The notes under the pieces were generated by a model, which worked only from the letters and a program-made list of their open reading frames with translations, ran no database searches and was not told the origin of the DNA. 64,000 nucleotides of DNA from Streptomyces sp. TRM68416. Lineage in GTDB: Bacteria; Actinomycetota; Actinomycetes; Streptomycetales; Streptomycetaceae. Position 1 is the first letter of the stretch. Each line of letters opens with the position of its first letter. The position numbers and the translations under genes are program-made. Below are positions 34,558 through 42,497 of the stretch, one piece after another. The DNA lies in the NCBI RefSeq assembly GCF_014596915.1, contig NZ_JACVWU010000035.1:19156-83155 (forward strand). The letters are read 5' to 3'.

Positions 34558-35052
34558 ATGGGTACCTACGAGACCGACCTTGCCGCCGCGAAGCGCTCGC
34601 GCACGGCGTGGGGCTGCACGTGCGGAGCCGACAACCCGGCGACGTACGACGCCTGCCACGACTGCGGCTGCCCGTCGTGGACCTGCGCGGCCTGCGGCAC
34701 CGTCAACCCCTCCGCCCGCAGCAACTGCAACGAGTGCGACGGCACGATGCCCGCCGAGCTGCTGGGCGACCGCGAGGAGGGGTTCGAGATGACCTACGAG
34801 GAGTGGATCGCCACCCAGATCGGCCCCCGCGTCGTCGGCGGCCGGTACAACCACGGCGACGCCGCGAGCGCGTACGAGGTCCTCGCGATCGAGCGCGGCC
34901 CGCGCCCGCTCGGCACCTGGCCCGTGTGGGACATCACCGTCCGGTTCGACCAGGACGGCCGGAAGACGACGCACTGCACCGGCTGGGACGCCCGCCGCGA
35001 CACCGTGGTGGCACAGCCGCCTGCGGGCGAGAAGGGTGCCCCCCTGCCGTAG
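34558..35052 (+). CDS. Zinc-ribbon protein (RanBP2-like knuckles)
   Basis: 164 residues. The first 65 contain a chain of short Cys knuckles: CTCG, CHDCGC, CAAC and CNEC, each separated by Asn-containing turns as in RanBP2-type zinc fingers. A beta-rich C-terminal domain follows (EVLAIERGPRPLGTWPVWDI). Such fingers often bind single-stranded RNA or protein. AGAAGGAG precedes the ATG. Last gene of the plus-strand operon, followed by a terminator. Confidence 0.75.
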   Translation: MGTYETDLAAAKRSRTAWGCTCGADNPATYDACHDCGCPSWTCAACGTVNPSARSNCNECDGTMPAELLGDREEGFEMTYEEWIATQIGPRVVGGRYNHGDAASAYEVLAIERGPRPLGTWPVWDITVRFDQDGRKTTHCTGWDARRDTVVAQPPAGEKGAPLP

Positions 35053-35094
35053 GCGCTGGACCTGGTGCACCACGGCGGTGAGGAACACGACGAC

Positions 35095-35137
35095 GCGGGC
35101 CCCGGCTCCCCCTCGAAAGGGGACCGCCGGGGCCCGC
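35095..35137. terminator. Two-step terminator between convergent genes
   Basis: Outer arms GCGGGCCCCGGC / GCCGGGGCCCGC (12 bp) enclose an inner stem TCCCC / GGGGA. It lies between the convergent zinc-ribbon and SprT-like genes and is followed directly by a TATCTGGCCAGATA palindrome. Confidence 0.85.
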
Positions 35138-35141
35138 GGGT

Positions 35142-35155
35142 TATCTGGCCAGATA
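35142..35155. repeat. TATCTGGCCAGATA palindrome, copy 3
   Basis: Perfect 14-bp palindrome between the terminator and the stop of the SprT-like gene. Confidence 0.75.
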
Positions 35156-35166
35156 GACCACCTGTG

Positions 35167-36000
35167 TCAGCCGGACTCCTCCGGCGCGAACTTCTCCTTG
35201 CAGTCGCCGCACATGATGTTGCGGCGCTCCAGCGTCTTCGGGGACACCCGGATGACGGCGGGCGGCTCGCACTGGCAGACCGCCTTGACGTAGTTGCGGT
35301 CCTCCTTCTCCTTCTTCCCGGTCGGCGCCTCGCCGTCCCCGCCGGCGTCTGCGGTGTCCGCATCGTCGGTGGTCCCGCCCTTGCTCCCGCCGCCGCCTCG
35401 GGTCCGGGTAGCGAAGATGTCGGGGGTGCGGGTGGCGCGCATCGCCTTGTCGAGTGCGGCGATCTCCTTGGCGTACGTCTTCGCCGCCTCGTCCCCCAGC
35501 TCCGTACCGGCGAACCCGTACTTCTTCTTCCACTTCTCGCTGACGTCGGGGCGCTGGACGAGCCCCATGGCCTCGGCCGTCTTCCGGAACTCCTTGTTGT
35601 GATACTGGCTCGCGGAGCAGTCGTTGACGCCGCGCGCCTCGTTGGCCGCGTGGACGGCCTCGTGCACGAGGTAGCCGAAGACCTTGGGGGCGCCGTCGGC
35701 AAGCGACTCGGCGGTGACGAACACCTCGTGGTGGCGCTCGTCGCCCTCGCGCAGCTTCCACCGGCGGGGCGCGAAGTGCGCCAGCTCGACCGCGCTCACG
35801 CGGCCGCCGGTGGCCATGCTGATGACCGCCTCGGGGACATCCGGGTGGCGGGCGCGGATCGCGCCCCAGGCGTCCACCAGGGCGGAGGTGACTCCGGCGG
35901 CAATCTTGGCGACCGTGACCTCGGCGGGCAGGTCGGGCACGACCTCCAGAGACGGGGCGGGCGCGGGCTCGGGGATGACGGCGACGGCTTCGGTAGACAT
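35167..36000 (-). CDS. SprT-like zinc metalloprotease domain protein
   Basis: 277 residues. The metalloprotease signature HEAVH is at 113-117, with a third likely ligand His134 in SQYHNKEF. This follows the SprT/Spartan pattern of a helix-embedded HExxH plus downstream His. A Gly/Ser/Asp-rich linker (residues 205-235) leads to a C-terminal zinc ribbon with CQC and CGDC. SprT-like enzymes cleave DNA-crosslinked proteins, so a role during DNA transfer or replication is plausible. The promoter region carries a perfect 26-bp palindrome. Confidence 0.85.
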   Translation of the reverse strand: MSTEAVAVIPEPAPAPSLEVVPDLPAEVTVAKIAAGVTSALVDAWGAIRARHPDVPEAVISMATGGRVSAVELAHFAPRRWKLREGDERHHEVFVTAESLADGAPKVFGYLVHEAVHAANEARGVNDCSASQYHNKEFRKTAEAMGLVQRPDVSEKWKKKYGFAGTELGDEAAKTYAKEIAALDKAMRATRTPDIFATRTRGGGGSKGGTTDDADTADAGGDGEAPTGKKEKEDRNYVKAVCQCEPPAVIRVSPKTLERRNIMCGDCKEKFAPEESG

Positions 36001-36016
36001 GGCTCCACCCTAGCCA

Positions 36017-36042
36017 AAACTCACCTCTTAAGAGGTGAGTTT
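36017..36042. repeat. CCTCTTAAGAGG palindrome, copy 2 (perfect, 26 bp)
   Basis: Perfect dyad whose left 13-bp arm is AAACTCACCTCTT, 16 bases upstream of the SprT-like start codon. It is the longest of the three copies and defines the consensus. Its position matches an operator for the SprT-like gene. Confidence 0.8.
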
Positions 36043-36215
36043 CTGGGGTGAGTTGGCGGCACACTGCCCCAACTCGGGTCCACTGGGCGGCTGGCCGAGC
36101 CGTCACCAGGGGGCGGATAGGGGTGCGTCAACAGACTCCCTGGATCGGTCCCTCCTTGCAGTGACCGGCCGCGCGGTGCCGCCCGCCGGCGCCCGCGGTG
36201 GCGCACAGTGGGGCG

Positions 36216-36725
36216 GTGCGATCACGCCCGCTGGCCTCCCTGCTCCTGGCCCTGCTGAGCGTCACGGGCTGCACCACGGTGACGCCCGGCGCCCCTCCGG
36301 CGAACGACCGCCCGCAGGGCGCGCGGGGCCCGGCCGCTCCCGACCGGCCGCAATCGCCTTCACCCCTCCTGCCGGTTGCCCCTCCCTCCGGGGAATCCGC
36401 TCTGGTGCGAACCGGGCCCGACCGGCCGCGCAGCAAGCCCAGGCACGCTCGGGACCACGCTCCCGAGCGGCACATCGACGCTCCCCCGCAGCGGCCCCGC
36501 GCCGAGGCTCCCCCGCAGCGGCCCGCACCCCGCGTCCGCCCGGCCGTGCCGCAGCGCCCCGCGCAGCCCCGCACACAGCCCCGACCGAAGGCGCAGCGCC
36601 CGGCCCCGAAGACGCCGCCGGCCCGACCGCAGCCGCAGCCGCAGCAGATGCGCGATCTATGCCGCCAGGCGGACGGAGTTGCGTCCTCCGAGATCGTGGA
36701 TCTGTGCCGTCAGACCTGGGGGTAG
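36216..36725 (+). CDS. Pro-rich lipoprotein
   Basis: 169 residues with a textbook lipoprotein signal: Arg-rich start, hydrophobic core LASLLLALLSV and lipobox SVTGC with Cys19. The mature part is extremely rich in Pro, Arg, Gln and Ala (many RPAP/PQRP units) and ends in two related motifs, MRDLCRQADGVASS and IVDLCRQTWG. GTG 36216 is the preferred start; an in-frame GTG at 36198 is possible. Likely a cell-wall-spanning extracytoplasmic protein, possibly linked to the conjugation apparatus encoded next door. It overlaps a minus-strand frame. Confidence 0.68.
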   Translation: MRSRPLASLLLALLSVTGCTTVTPGAPPANDRPQGARGPAAPDRPQSPSPLLPVAPPSGESALVRTGPDRPRSKPRHARDHAPERHIDAPPQRPRAEAPPQRPAPRVRPAVPQRPAQPRTQPRPKAQRPAPKTPPARPQPQPQQMRDLCRQADGVASSEIVDLCRQTWG

Positions 36726-37140
36726 GCGTGCACACGGGCCTGCCACCCCGATGGCGCCAAGACGAAAGCCCCAAGAAGCGCTGATCAGCTGAGGCTGGTG
36801 CCGCAGCCTCGCATGGGTCCACCGCGCAGGCGGTCGAGACCCAACGCCTATCAACCCCAGGGTTGACGGGGACCTGGCTAGGCCCGTCCACCAGCGCCTG
36901 CAGATGCTCGGCCTCCCGGGCGCGATACTCCGTCGCGCTGATCTCCGTTGCAGAGAAGTCGTGATGCTCCTGCTCGCGGAGCTGCGGCGCCTCGCGGTAC
37001 AGGTCCTCCAGGATGCCCGGCACCAGCGACTGCGGCAGTCCCGCGCGCGGTCCCTCGACCTTCCGCAGCCCCGTGGCCGTCATCGCGTCGAACCGCACCG
37101 ACCAGGCCCAGTACGTCACCGGGTTCGCCTCGTCAGTCAT
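36262..37140 (-). CDS. Hypothetical protein with uncertain 3' end
   Basis: The ATG at 37140 lies within the end of the DUF4913 gene (ATGACTGA) and begins a believable protein (MTDEANPVTYWAWSVRFDAM, ATEYRAREAEHLQALVDG). After about 100 residues the frame loses protein-like character and continues antisense to the lipoprotein gene until a stop at 36262 (292 residues in all). The true product probably ends sooner or the stop has been lost. Last gene of the conjugation operon. Confidence 0.5.
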   Translation of the reverse strand: MTDEANPVTYWAWSVRFDAMTATGLRKVEGPRAGLPQSLVPGILEDLYREAPQLREQEHHDFSATEISATEYRAREAEHLQALVDGPSQVPVNPGVDRRWVSTACAVDPCEAAAPASADQRFLGLSSWRHRGGRPVCTPTPRSDGTDPRSRRTQLRPPGGIDRASAAAAAAVGPAASSGPGAAPSVGAVCGAARGAAARPGGRGVRAAAGEPRRGAAAGERRCAARERGPERAWACCAAGRARFAPERIPRREGQPAGGVKAIAAGRERPGPARPAGGRSPEGRRASPWCSP

Positions 37141-37717
37141 CGGCGTGCCTCCAGGCGCTGGGAACGGTGATGGGCATCCGGTGGCCGATCTGATGCTCTC
37201 CCTTGGTGCATCCGCCGAAGGGGCCGCTGGAGCCGCGCAGTTCGCGCACGCAGGGGTCCAGGTGGTCGCGGTGCCAGACGCTGGGGCCGGTGTATCCGCA
37301 GGTGGCGGGGTCGGTGAGTTCCTGCCAGGCCAGCCAGCATGCGTGGAGGCGGGCGACGGCGACGGGGTGCTCGAACCAGAGGTGGCACCAGCGGGCATCG
37401 GCCGACGGCTCGGCGAGGTAGCCGGGCACGAGGACGCCCTCGACCCATTCGATCAGGGCCCTCAGCTCGTCGTCGTACTGCGGCGGGTCGAGCAGCAGGA
37501 TGAACGGCGGGTACTGCCACTCGTCCTCGGCGGCGGTCTCCCCGCCGGCCGTCTCCTCCTCGTCGGCCAGGGCCTCGCCCGGCTCTCCCTCCTCTCCCGC
37601 GGTGAGCTGGTTGACCAGGGTCTTCAGGCTGGCGACCTGGGCCTTGAGGTCTTCGATGTCCTGGAACATGCCGACGGGCACGTCCAGCTCCGGGATGTCC
37701 TCGGCATCATCGGCCAC
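37133..37717 (-). CDS. DUF4913-domain protein
   Basis: 194 residues. An N-terminal coiled coil (residues 18-42, FQDIEDLKAQVASLKTLV) and an acidic linker are followed by the DUF4913 domain with its typical LIEWVEGVLVPGY, RWCHLWFEHPVAVARLHACW and GPSVWHRDHLDP segments. DUF4913 genes are regular members of actinobacterial conjugation clusters next to the coupling protein. GTG start overlaps the end of the coupling-protein gene. Confidence 0.88.
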   Translation of the reverse strand: MADDAEDIPELDVPVGMFQDIEDLKAQVASLKTLVNQLTAGEEGEPGEALADEEETAGGETAAEDEWQYPPFILLLDPPQYDDELRALIEWVEGVLVPGYLAEPSADARWCHLWFEHPVAVARLHACWLAWQELTDPATCGYTGPSVWHRDHLDPCVRELRGSSGPFGGCTKGEHQIGHRMPITVPSAWRHADD

Positions 37718-39452
37718 TGCGCGTCGCCTTCCGCAGCTCGTAGGCGCCCACGGCGCGCTTGGTGATGGCGGCCTCCTCCTCGCGCATCTGCGGCCCGATG
37801 TGCGCCATCGCCTTCTCCGCGTACCAGGGGCGCAGGCTGATCTGCGCGACCGGCATGCCGGTGGACATCAGCAGGGCCGTGCCCTTGCGCATGGCGCGGA
37901 TCTCGGCGGGGTCGAGGACCTGCTCGCGCTGCTCGCTCCAGCTCCGGCTGCCGCCGTCCTTGCTCTTGGAGTAGGAGCCGCGCTCGACGTAGTGCGCGCC
38001 GGTCAGGCTGCTGATGTCCTGGGCGAACTTGGCGTCGTCGATCCCGACACCGATGACCTTCTTCGTGGCTGCGCTCCACATGGCGTCCATGCCGACCTCG
38101 CCCCACGCCTTCACGCCCTGGCGGTAGCTCTGGAGGATCACGAACGGCGTGATGCCGCGCGATCCCAGGTGGCTGTAGAGGTCGGGCAGGTCGGCGATCT
38201 TGCAGATGTTGGCGGCCTCGTCGAGGACGGCGCGCATCGGCTCGGGCAGGCGGCCGCCATGGCGCTCGCCTGCCTCGGCGGCGGCGGTGAACACCGCGTC
38301 GGCGACCGCGGCGACCAGGGCGCTCGACGGGCCGCCCTTCTTGCTCAGCAGGTAGAGCGTGTCCGTGCTGGTGGCGAAGGCCTCGGGGTCGAAGCGCATC
38401 CGGTGCTTGTCCGGGGTGACCCACGCAAGGACCTTCTCGTCGCGCAGCGCGGACATGGCCGTACGCGCGTTCTGGTAGATCCCCGATTGGGTCTCCTCGG
38501 CAATGTTGATGGAGGAGTCGACCTGTTCGGCGAGCACCGGTTCGTGCTGGTAGAGCACGCGCAGCGGGGCCTTCTCCTTCGGGTCGGACAGCCAGCGCAT
38601 CACCTCGCGGACGGTGGCGCCCTCCCACCACGCGGCCCGGTAGAGGCCGGTGAGGAGGTCTCCGGCCGCCTGGCTCCAGAACGGATCGGCCTGCTCGCTG
38701 GTGATCTGGTTGACGAAGTGGGAGGCCAGCCGCTCGGCGCCCTCCAGCGTCTCGGCCTGCGCGACCAGGTCGATCCACACGTCCCGCTCGGCCTGCGCGA
38801 CGCCCTGGGTGTCGAACAGGAAGGTCTGCCCGACCTTCGCGCGGGAGCCGACCGTGGCGGCGTAGACGTCCGCCTTGTTGCTGGTCATCAGCAGGGCGCC
38901 GGGCGCTTCCTCCGCCACCGGGATGGCGAGGCTGGTCGACTTGCCTGCGCGGGGCGCCATGATGGCGACGTAGGTGTCCTCGTCGGAGCCGCGCAGCTCG
39001 ATGCCGGACGGCATGTGGTCGCCGAGCAGGACGCCCCGGTCGCGGGCCGGGAGTTCCTTGGGCTTGGTGCCCTTCAAGGAGGCCCGCAGCCGGGTGGCGG
39101 TGCGGGCCGCGTGCTTCGGCGTCAGCTCGCGAACCTGGTGCAGCGTGGCCAGGCTGGAGGGGTTCCGGAACCAGCGAAACGCCCAGCGCAGGCCCCACAC
39201 GAGGAACACGAGGACGGCCAGGTCCGCGACGGTGGCGCCGACGACGGACGCGGTCTGCGAGTGCGGCCACGCCGTCGACCAGTCGGTGGCCATCTGGAAG
39301 GCCCCCACCAGGGAGGTGGGGAACGGGGCGGCCTCGTCCCCGGTCACGACCGCGCCGGCGGCCGCACCGGCCCAGGTCGCCGCGGACAGCGTCACGGCGC
39401 CGCCGAGCAGGATGCCCCCGGCCGCCCATGCCCGGTCGTTGTCCGTCATCAT
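37707..39452 (-). CDS. VirD4/TraG-like type IV coupling protein
   Basis: 581 residues. N-terminal membrane spans are at about 13-36 and 71-90. The ATPase domain carries Walker A PRAGKST at 168-173 and Walker B RAVLDEAANI at about 410. Conserved T4CP segments include LYLLSKKGGPSSALVAAV and GITPFVILQSYRQG. It delivers the relaxase-DNA complex to the secretion channel. The first ATG of the tandem ATGATG at 39452 overlaps the VirB4 stop; GGAGG lies upstream. Confidence 0.92.
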   Translation of the reverse strand: MMTDNDRAWAAGGILLGGAVTLSAATWAGAAAGAVVTGDEAAPFPTSLVGAFQMATDWSTAWPHSQTASVVGATVADLAVLVFLVWGLRWAFRWFRNPSSLATLHQVRELTPKHAARTATRLRASLKGTKPKELPARDRGVLLGDHMPSGIELRGSDEDTYVAIMAPRAGKSTSLAIPVAEEAPGALLMTSNKADVYAATVGSRAKVGQTFLFDTQGVAQAERDVWIDLVAQAETLEGAERLASHFVNQITSEQADPFWSQAAGDLLTGLYRAAWWEGATVREVMRWLSDPKEKAPLRVLYQHEPVLAEQVDSSINIAEETQSGIYQNARTAMSALRDEKVLAWVTPDKHRMRFDPEAFATSTDTLYLLSKKGGPSSALVAAVADAVFTAAAEAGERHGGRLPEPMRAVLDEAANICKIADLPDLYSHLGSRGITPFVILQSYRQGVKAWGEVGMDAMWSAATKKVIGVGIDDAKFAQDISSLTGAHYVERGSYSKSKDGGSRSWSEQREQVLDPAEIRAMRKGTALLMSTGMPVAQISLRPWYAEKAMAHIGPQMREEEAAITKRAVGAYELRKATRSGR

Positions 39453-41041
39453 CGGCTTCCGCCTCCCGTAGCGGTCATCCGGCGGCGGTTGTGGTCCGTG
39501 CGGTACAGCCGCAGCTCCGTGGCCGTCAGCTCCAGCGCGGCCGCGATCCCGGGCCGGGTGCCAATCTTGATCAGGTACTTGCCGCGGCCCGGGTGGCGGG
39601 CGCTCTCCTCCTCCACGGGCGCGGCGGTATCGGCGTCGTCGTAGGTCGGGTCGATGTCGAGCCCGGTACTGGTCGCCGACGACCACGAGCCGATCATCAT
39701 GCGCTCCTGCTCGGTGAGGGACCGCTTGCCGGTCACCCGGCCCAGCTCCTCCTCCGAGGACGCGCCGATCACCCAGGTGTCGCACCGGTCCATCAGGCCG
39801 CGCGCCTTGGCCCGGTCCTGCTCGGTCGGCAGCGCCTCGACGTCCAGCAGGGAGTGGGTGACGTAGATCGTCACGTCGTTGGTGGTCCGGTTCAGGCGGC
39901 TGATGGCGTCCATGGCGTCCACCAGACCGGGGCCGGAACGCAGGGCCCGCCACATCTCGTCCATCGGCAGCACCAGCGAGCGGTCCATCAGGCCGATGCT
40001 GCGGGCGGAGTCGATCGCACTGTAGGTGTACGCCCACGTCGCGATCATGCCTGCGCTGACCACGTCGTTGCCGCGGGCCCGCAGGGCGGAGATGTCTACC
40101 GAGACCGCCGGGGCGGCGATGTCCAGGGGGGTTGTCGTGGGCCCGTCGAAAAGCCCCTTGAGCGGACCTCCGATCAAATTATCGAGCCCGGCGATCACCG
40201 ACCTGGTCAGGTCCTGGTACCGCTCGCCGTCCGCGGCGAGCTTGCTGCGCAGCTCCTCGGGCGCCGCCCGCAGCACCCGCACGACGTCGGCGACCACCGG
40301 GTCACTGCCCGACTCCTGGGCGGCGGAGGCGACCTGCACGGCCGTGTCCAGCGCCGAGCGTTCGATCTCGTCGGGGGACCGGCCCAGTCCGTGCTTGGTC
40401 GACAGCAGCGCGACCAGCGTCTCCAGGCGCCGGCCGTTGAGGACGTCCAGCAGCGCCTCGCGCCGCTTGGCCGTCAGCGACTGCACGCGCCCCTTCAGCG
40501 GGCCGGAGTCCAGCGGGTTCAGGCGGCCGATGCCGTCACCGATCCGCACCACCGACCCGCCGAGCTCACGGATCATCTCGGAGTACTCGCCCTTGACGTC
40601 GCCGGGCACGCACGTCATGAACCCGTACGCCGTGTAGACCATGCACACCCGTTTGACCAGCGCTGATTTTCCCGCGCCCGGCTGGGACATGACCCACACG
40701 CCCGGGTTGGTCGTCAGCTTGCCGGTCCAGCCGCTGGGGTCGATACACACCAGCTCGCCGGTCAGCAGATCCCTGCCGACGGGCACGCCGCGCGGCGGCA
40801 GGCCGCTGCCGAGGAGGAAGGGGTAGATGCCGCCGGCCTGGCTGGTCGGCCCGGTGTAGACGGTGCCGGTGTCCTCGACCGGCGCGCGGCCGCCGAAGCG
40901 GCCGCCCCAGCCCAGCCGCGGGGCGTAGCGCTCCTTCAGCTTCTTCTGGGCCCGCCGCTCCTCACGCGTCGGGCCCTGCTCGACCTGCTTGACCACGCGC
41001 TTGGGCGTGGTCACCGGCACCGGTTTGGGCTTGCGTGCCAT
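39449..41041 (-). CDS. VirB4-like conjugation ATPase
   Basis: 530 residues with Walker A SQPGAGKSALVKR at 119-131 and the conserved T4SS region VPGDVKGEYSEMIRELGG. The Walker B region is MDRSLVLPMDEMWRAL, and the VirB4-like C-terminal motif is VTHSLLDVEALP...RCDTWVIGASS. It lacks the N-terminal VirB3/VirB4-N part, which appears to be supplied by the adjacent SCO6880-type protein. It powers assembly of the channel. Confidence 0.9.
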   Translation of the reverse strand: MARKPKPVPVTTPKRVVKQVEQGPTREERRAQKKLKERYAPRLGWGGRFGGRAPVEDTGTVYTGPTSQAGGIYPFLLGSGLPPRGVPVGRDLLTGELVCIDPSGWTGKLTTNPGVWVMSQPGAGKSALVKRVCMVYTAYGFMTCVPGDVKGEYSEMIRELGGSVVRIGDGIGRLNPLDSGPLKGRVQSLTAKRREALLDVLNGRRLETLVALLSTKHGLGRSPDEIERSALDTAVQVASAAQESGSDPVVADVVRVLRAAPEELRSKLAADGERYQDLTRSVIAGLDNLIGGPLKGLFDGPTTTPLDIAAPAVSVDISALRARGNDVVSAGMIATWAYTYSAIDSARSIGLMDRSLVLPMDEMWRALRSGPGLVDAMDAISRLNRTTNDVTIYVTHSLLDVEALPTEQDRAKARGLMDRCDTWVIGASSEEELGRVTGKRSLTEQERMMIGSWSSATSTGLDIDPTYDDADTAAPVEEESARHPGRGKYLIKIGTRPGIAAALELTATELRLYRTDHNRRRMTATGGGSR

Positions 41042-41045
41042 CGCG

Positions 41046-42497
41046 TCAGTCCTTCACCAGCGGGGAGTAGCCAAGGGGCAGACCGGCCGCGAACACGGCG
41101 GCCTGGGCGCCGTAGGCGGGCCGCATCCGGATGCCGCGGGTCGCCTTGACCGCCCGGGCCATCTCCTGGCGGGCGGCGGGCAGGTCGGCGGTGCTGCGGG
41201 CTGTGACGGTCACCATCAGCGTCCAGTCGACGACCTGGGCGCCCGCGGCCACCTGGGCGGCGGCCTTCTCCGCCCGCTGGGAGTCGGCCCGCTGGCTCCA
41301 CTTCGCGCGGCCCTTGACCTCGGCCGTCGCCTGCTCGCGCTGCCGGGCGTGGGAGATCTCGCGCTCCAGCACCGCCTCGCCCTCAAACGGGTCGAGCACG
41401 CGGTAGGCGATGGTGATGCGCCGCTGGTAGCGGCCGGGGGCCAGCAGCGGCAGCAGCACGGAGTAGGGGATGGGACGGCGCGGCATCTCCCGCAGCACCC
41501 AGCTCACCGACACCCCGCCGTCGTGGGCGTAGGTCTCCCAGTCGTCGTCGGCGGCCTGCGGCCCGCACTCCGACCACGACAGATCGGCGAACTCCGCGTC
41601 GCGGGCGTTGAAGACCTCCGGGTCGTAGGCGCTGCGGACGATCCGGCGCAGGTCGACGTCGCTGGCCCTGCGCTCGATGTCCGTGCCCGTGCCGGACAGG
41701 TCCAGGGAGTCCACCACCCGCAGCGCCTCGGCCACCTGCTCGGCCAGGCCCTCCGGCGGGTTGGCGGACGCGTTCGGGTCCACCGTGACGCTCATCCACG
41801 GCGCCACGCTCGCGGTGGCGTGCGGGGTCGTGCGCACCAGGTCGGCGACGACCTGCTTCGCCAGCGCGGGCGCGCCCGGGTCCGTGCGGGCCTTCACGTC
41901 ATCCCCGAGCGCCTCTCCGGCGCCGGGGGTGATCTGAATGGTCACGCTCGCCCCCTTGACCTGGTCGTCCGTGCTCATCGCGTCCAGCACGGACGACCAG
42001 GTGCGCAGGCTGCTCTGCACCGCCGCGGTGGGCGCCATGAGGCTGCCGCCCGGCGCGAGCAGAGTGGTGACCGTCATGTGGCCGGTCGCCCGGTCGTGGA
42101 CGACACCGACGGGCCGCCCGCTGGTCGGGTCGTGGGCCCTGATCAGGGTGCTGCTCGCGCCGACGCCGGGGAGGTCCAGGGCATACGGGTGGGGCAGCAG
42201 CAGCCGCCGGTAGGAGGTGGCGTCGAAGCGCGCCGCCCGCTTCCAGGCGACCTTGGCCCAGTAGTAGGACAGGGCGGACATGCCGTGGCGGCGGGCGGCG
42301 GCCAGTGCGAAGAAGGCGAACGTCAGCGGCAGGGTGACCAGCAGCGACAACGGCATCTGATTGGCGATCAGGCCGTCCGCGGTCAGCACGGCGGCCGCGA
42401 TCATCGTCGCGGTCCGCGACAGGCCGCCGAAGCCGAAGCTGCGGCGGGCCCGGAAGCCGTCGACCATCAAGGCCTGCGGCACTTCATGGGCTGTCAC
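41046..42497 (-). CDS. SCO6880-family conjugation protein
   Basis: 483 residues. A PrgI/VirB3-like N-terminus with two hydrophobic helices (about residues 28-42 and 48-68, LSLLVTLPLTFAFFALAAA) is followed by a soluble region equivalent to the VirB4 N-terminal domain. The family is specific to actinobacterial T4SS operons (general knowledge). Adjacent to the VirB4 ATPase with only four bases between. Confidence 0.9.
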   Translation of the reverse strand: MTAHEVPQALMVDGFRARRSFGFGGLSRTATMIAAAVLTADGLIANQMPLSLLVTLPLTFAFFALAAARRHGMSALSYYWAKVAWKRAARFDATSYRRLLLPHPYALDLPGVGASSTLIRAHDPTSGRPVGVVHDRATGHMTVTTLLAPGGSLMAPTAAVQSSLRTWSSVLDAMSTDDQVKGASVTIQITPGAGEALGDDVKARTDPGAPALAKQVVADLVRTTPHATASVAPWMSVTVDPNASANPPEGLAEQVAEALRVVDSLDLSGTGTDIERRASDVDLRRIVRSAYDPEVFNARDAEFADLSWSECGPQAADDDWETYAHDGGVSVSWVLREMPRRPIPYSVLLPLLAPGRYQRRITIAYRVLDPFEGEAVLEREISHARQREQATAEVKGRAKWSQRADSQRAEKAAAQVAAGAQVVDWTLMVTVTARSTADLPAARQEMARAVKATRGIRMRPAYGAQAAVFAAGLPLGYSPLVKD

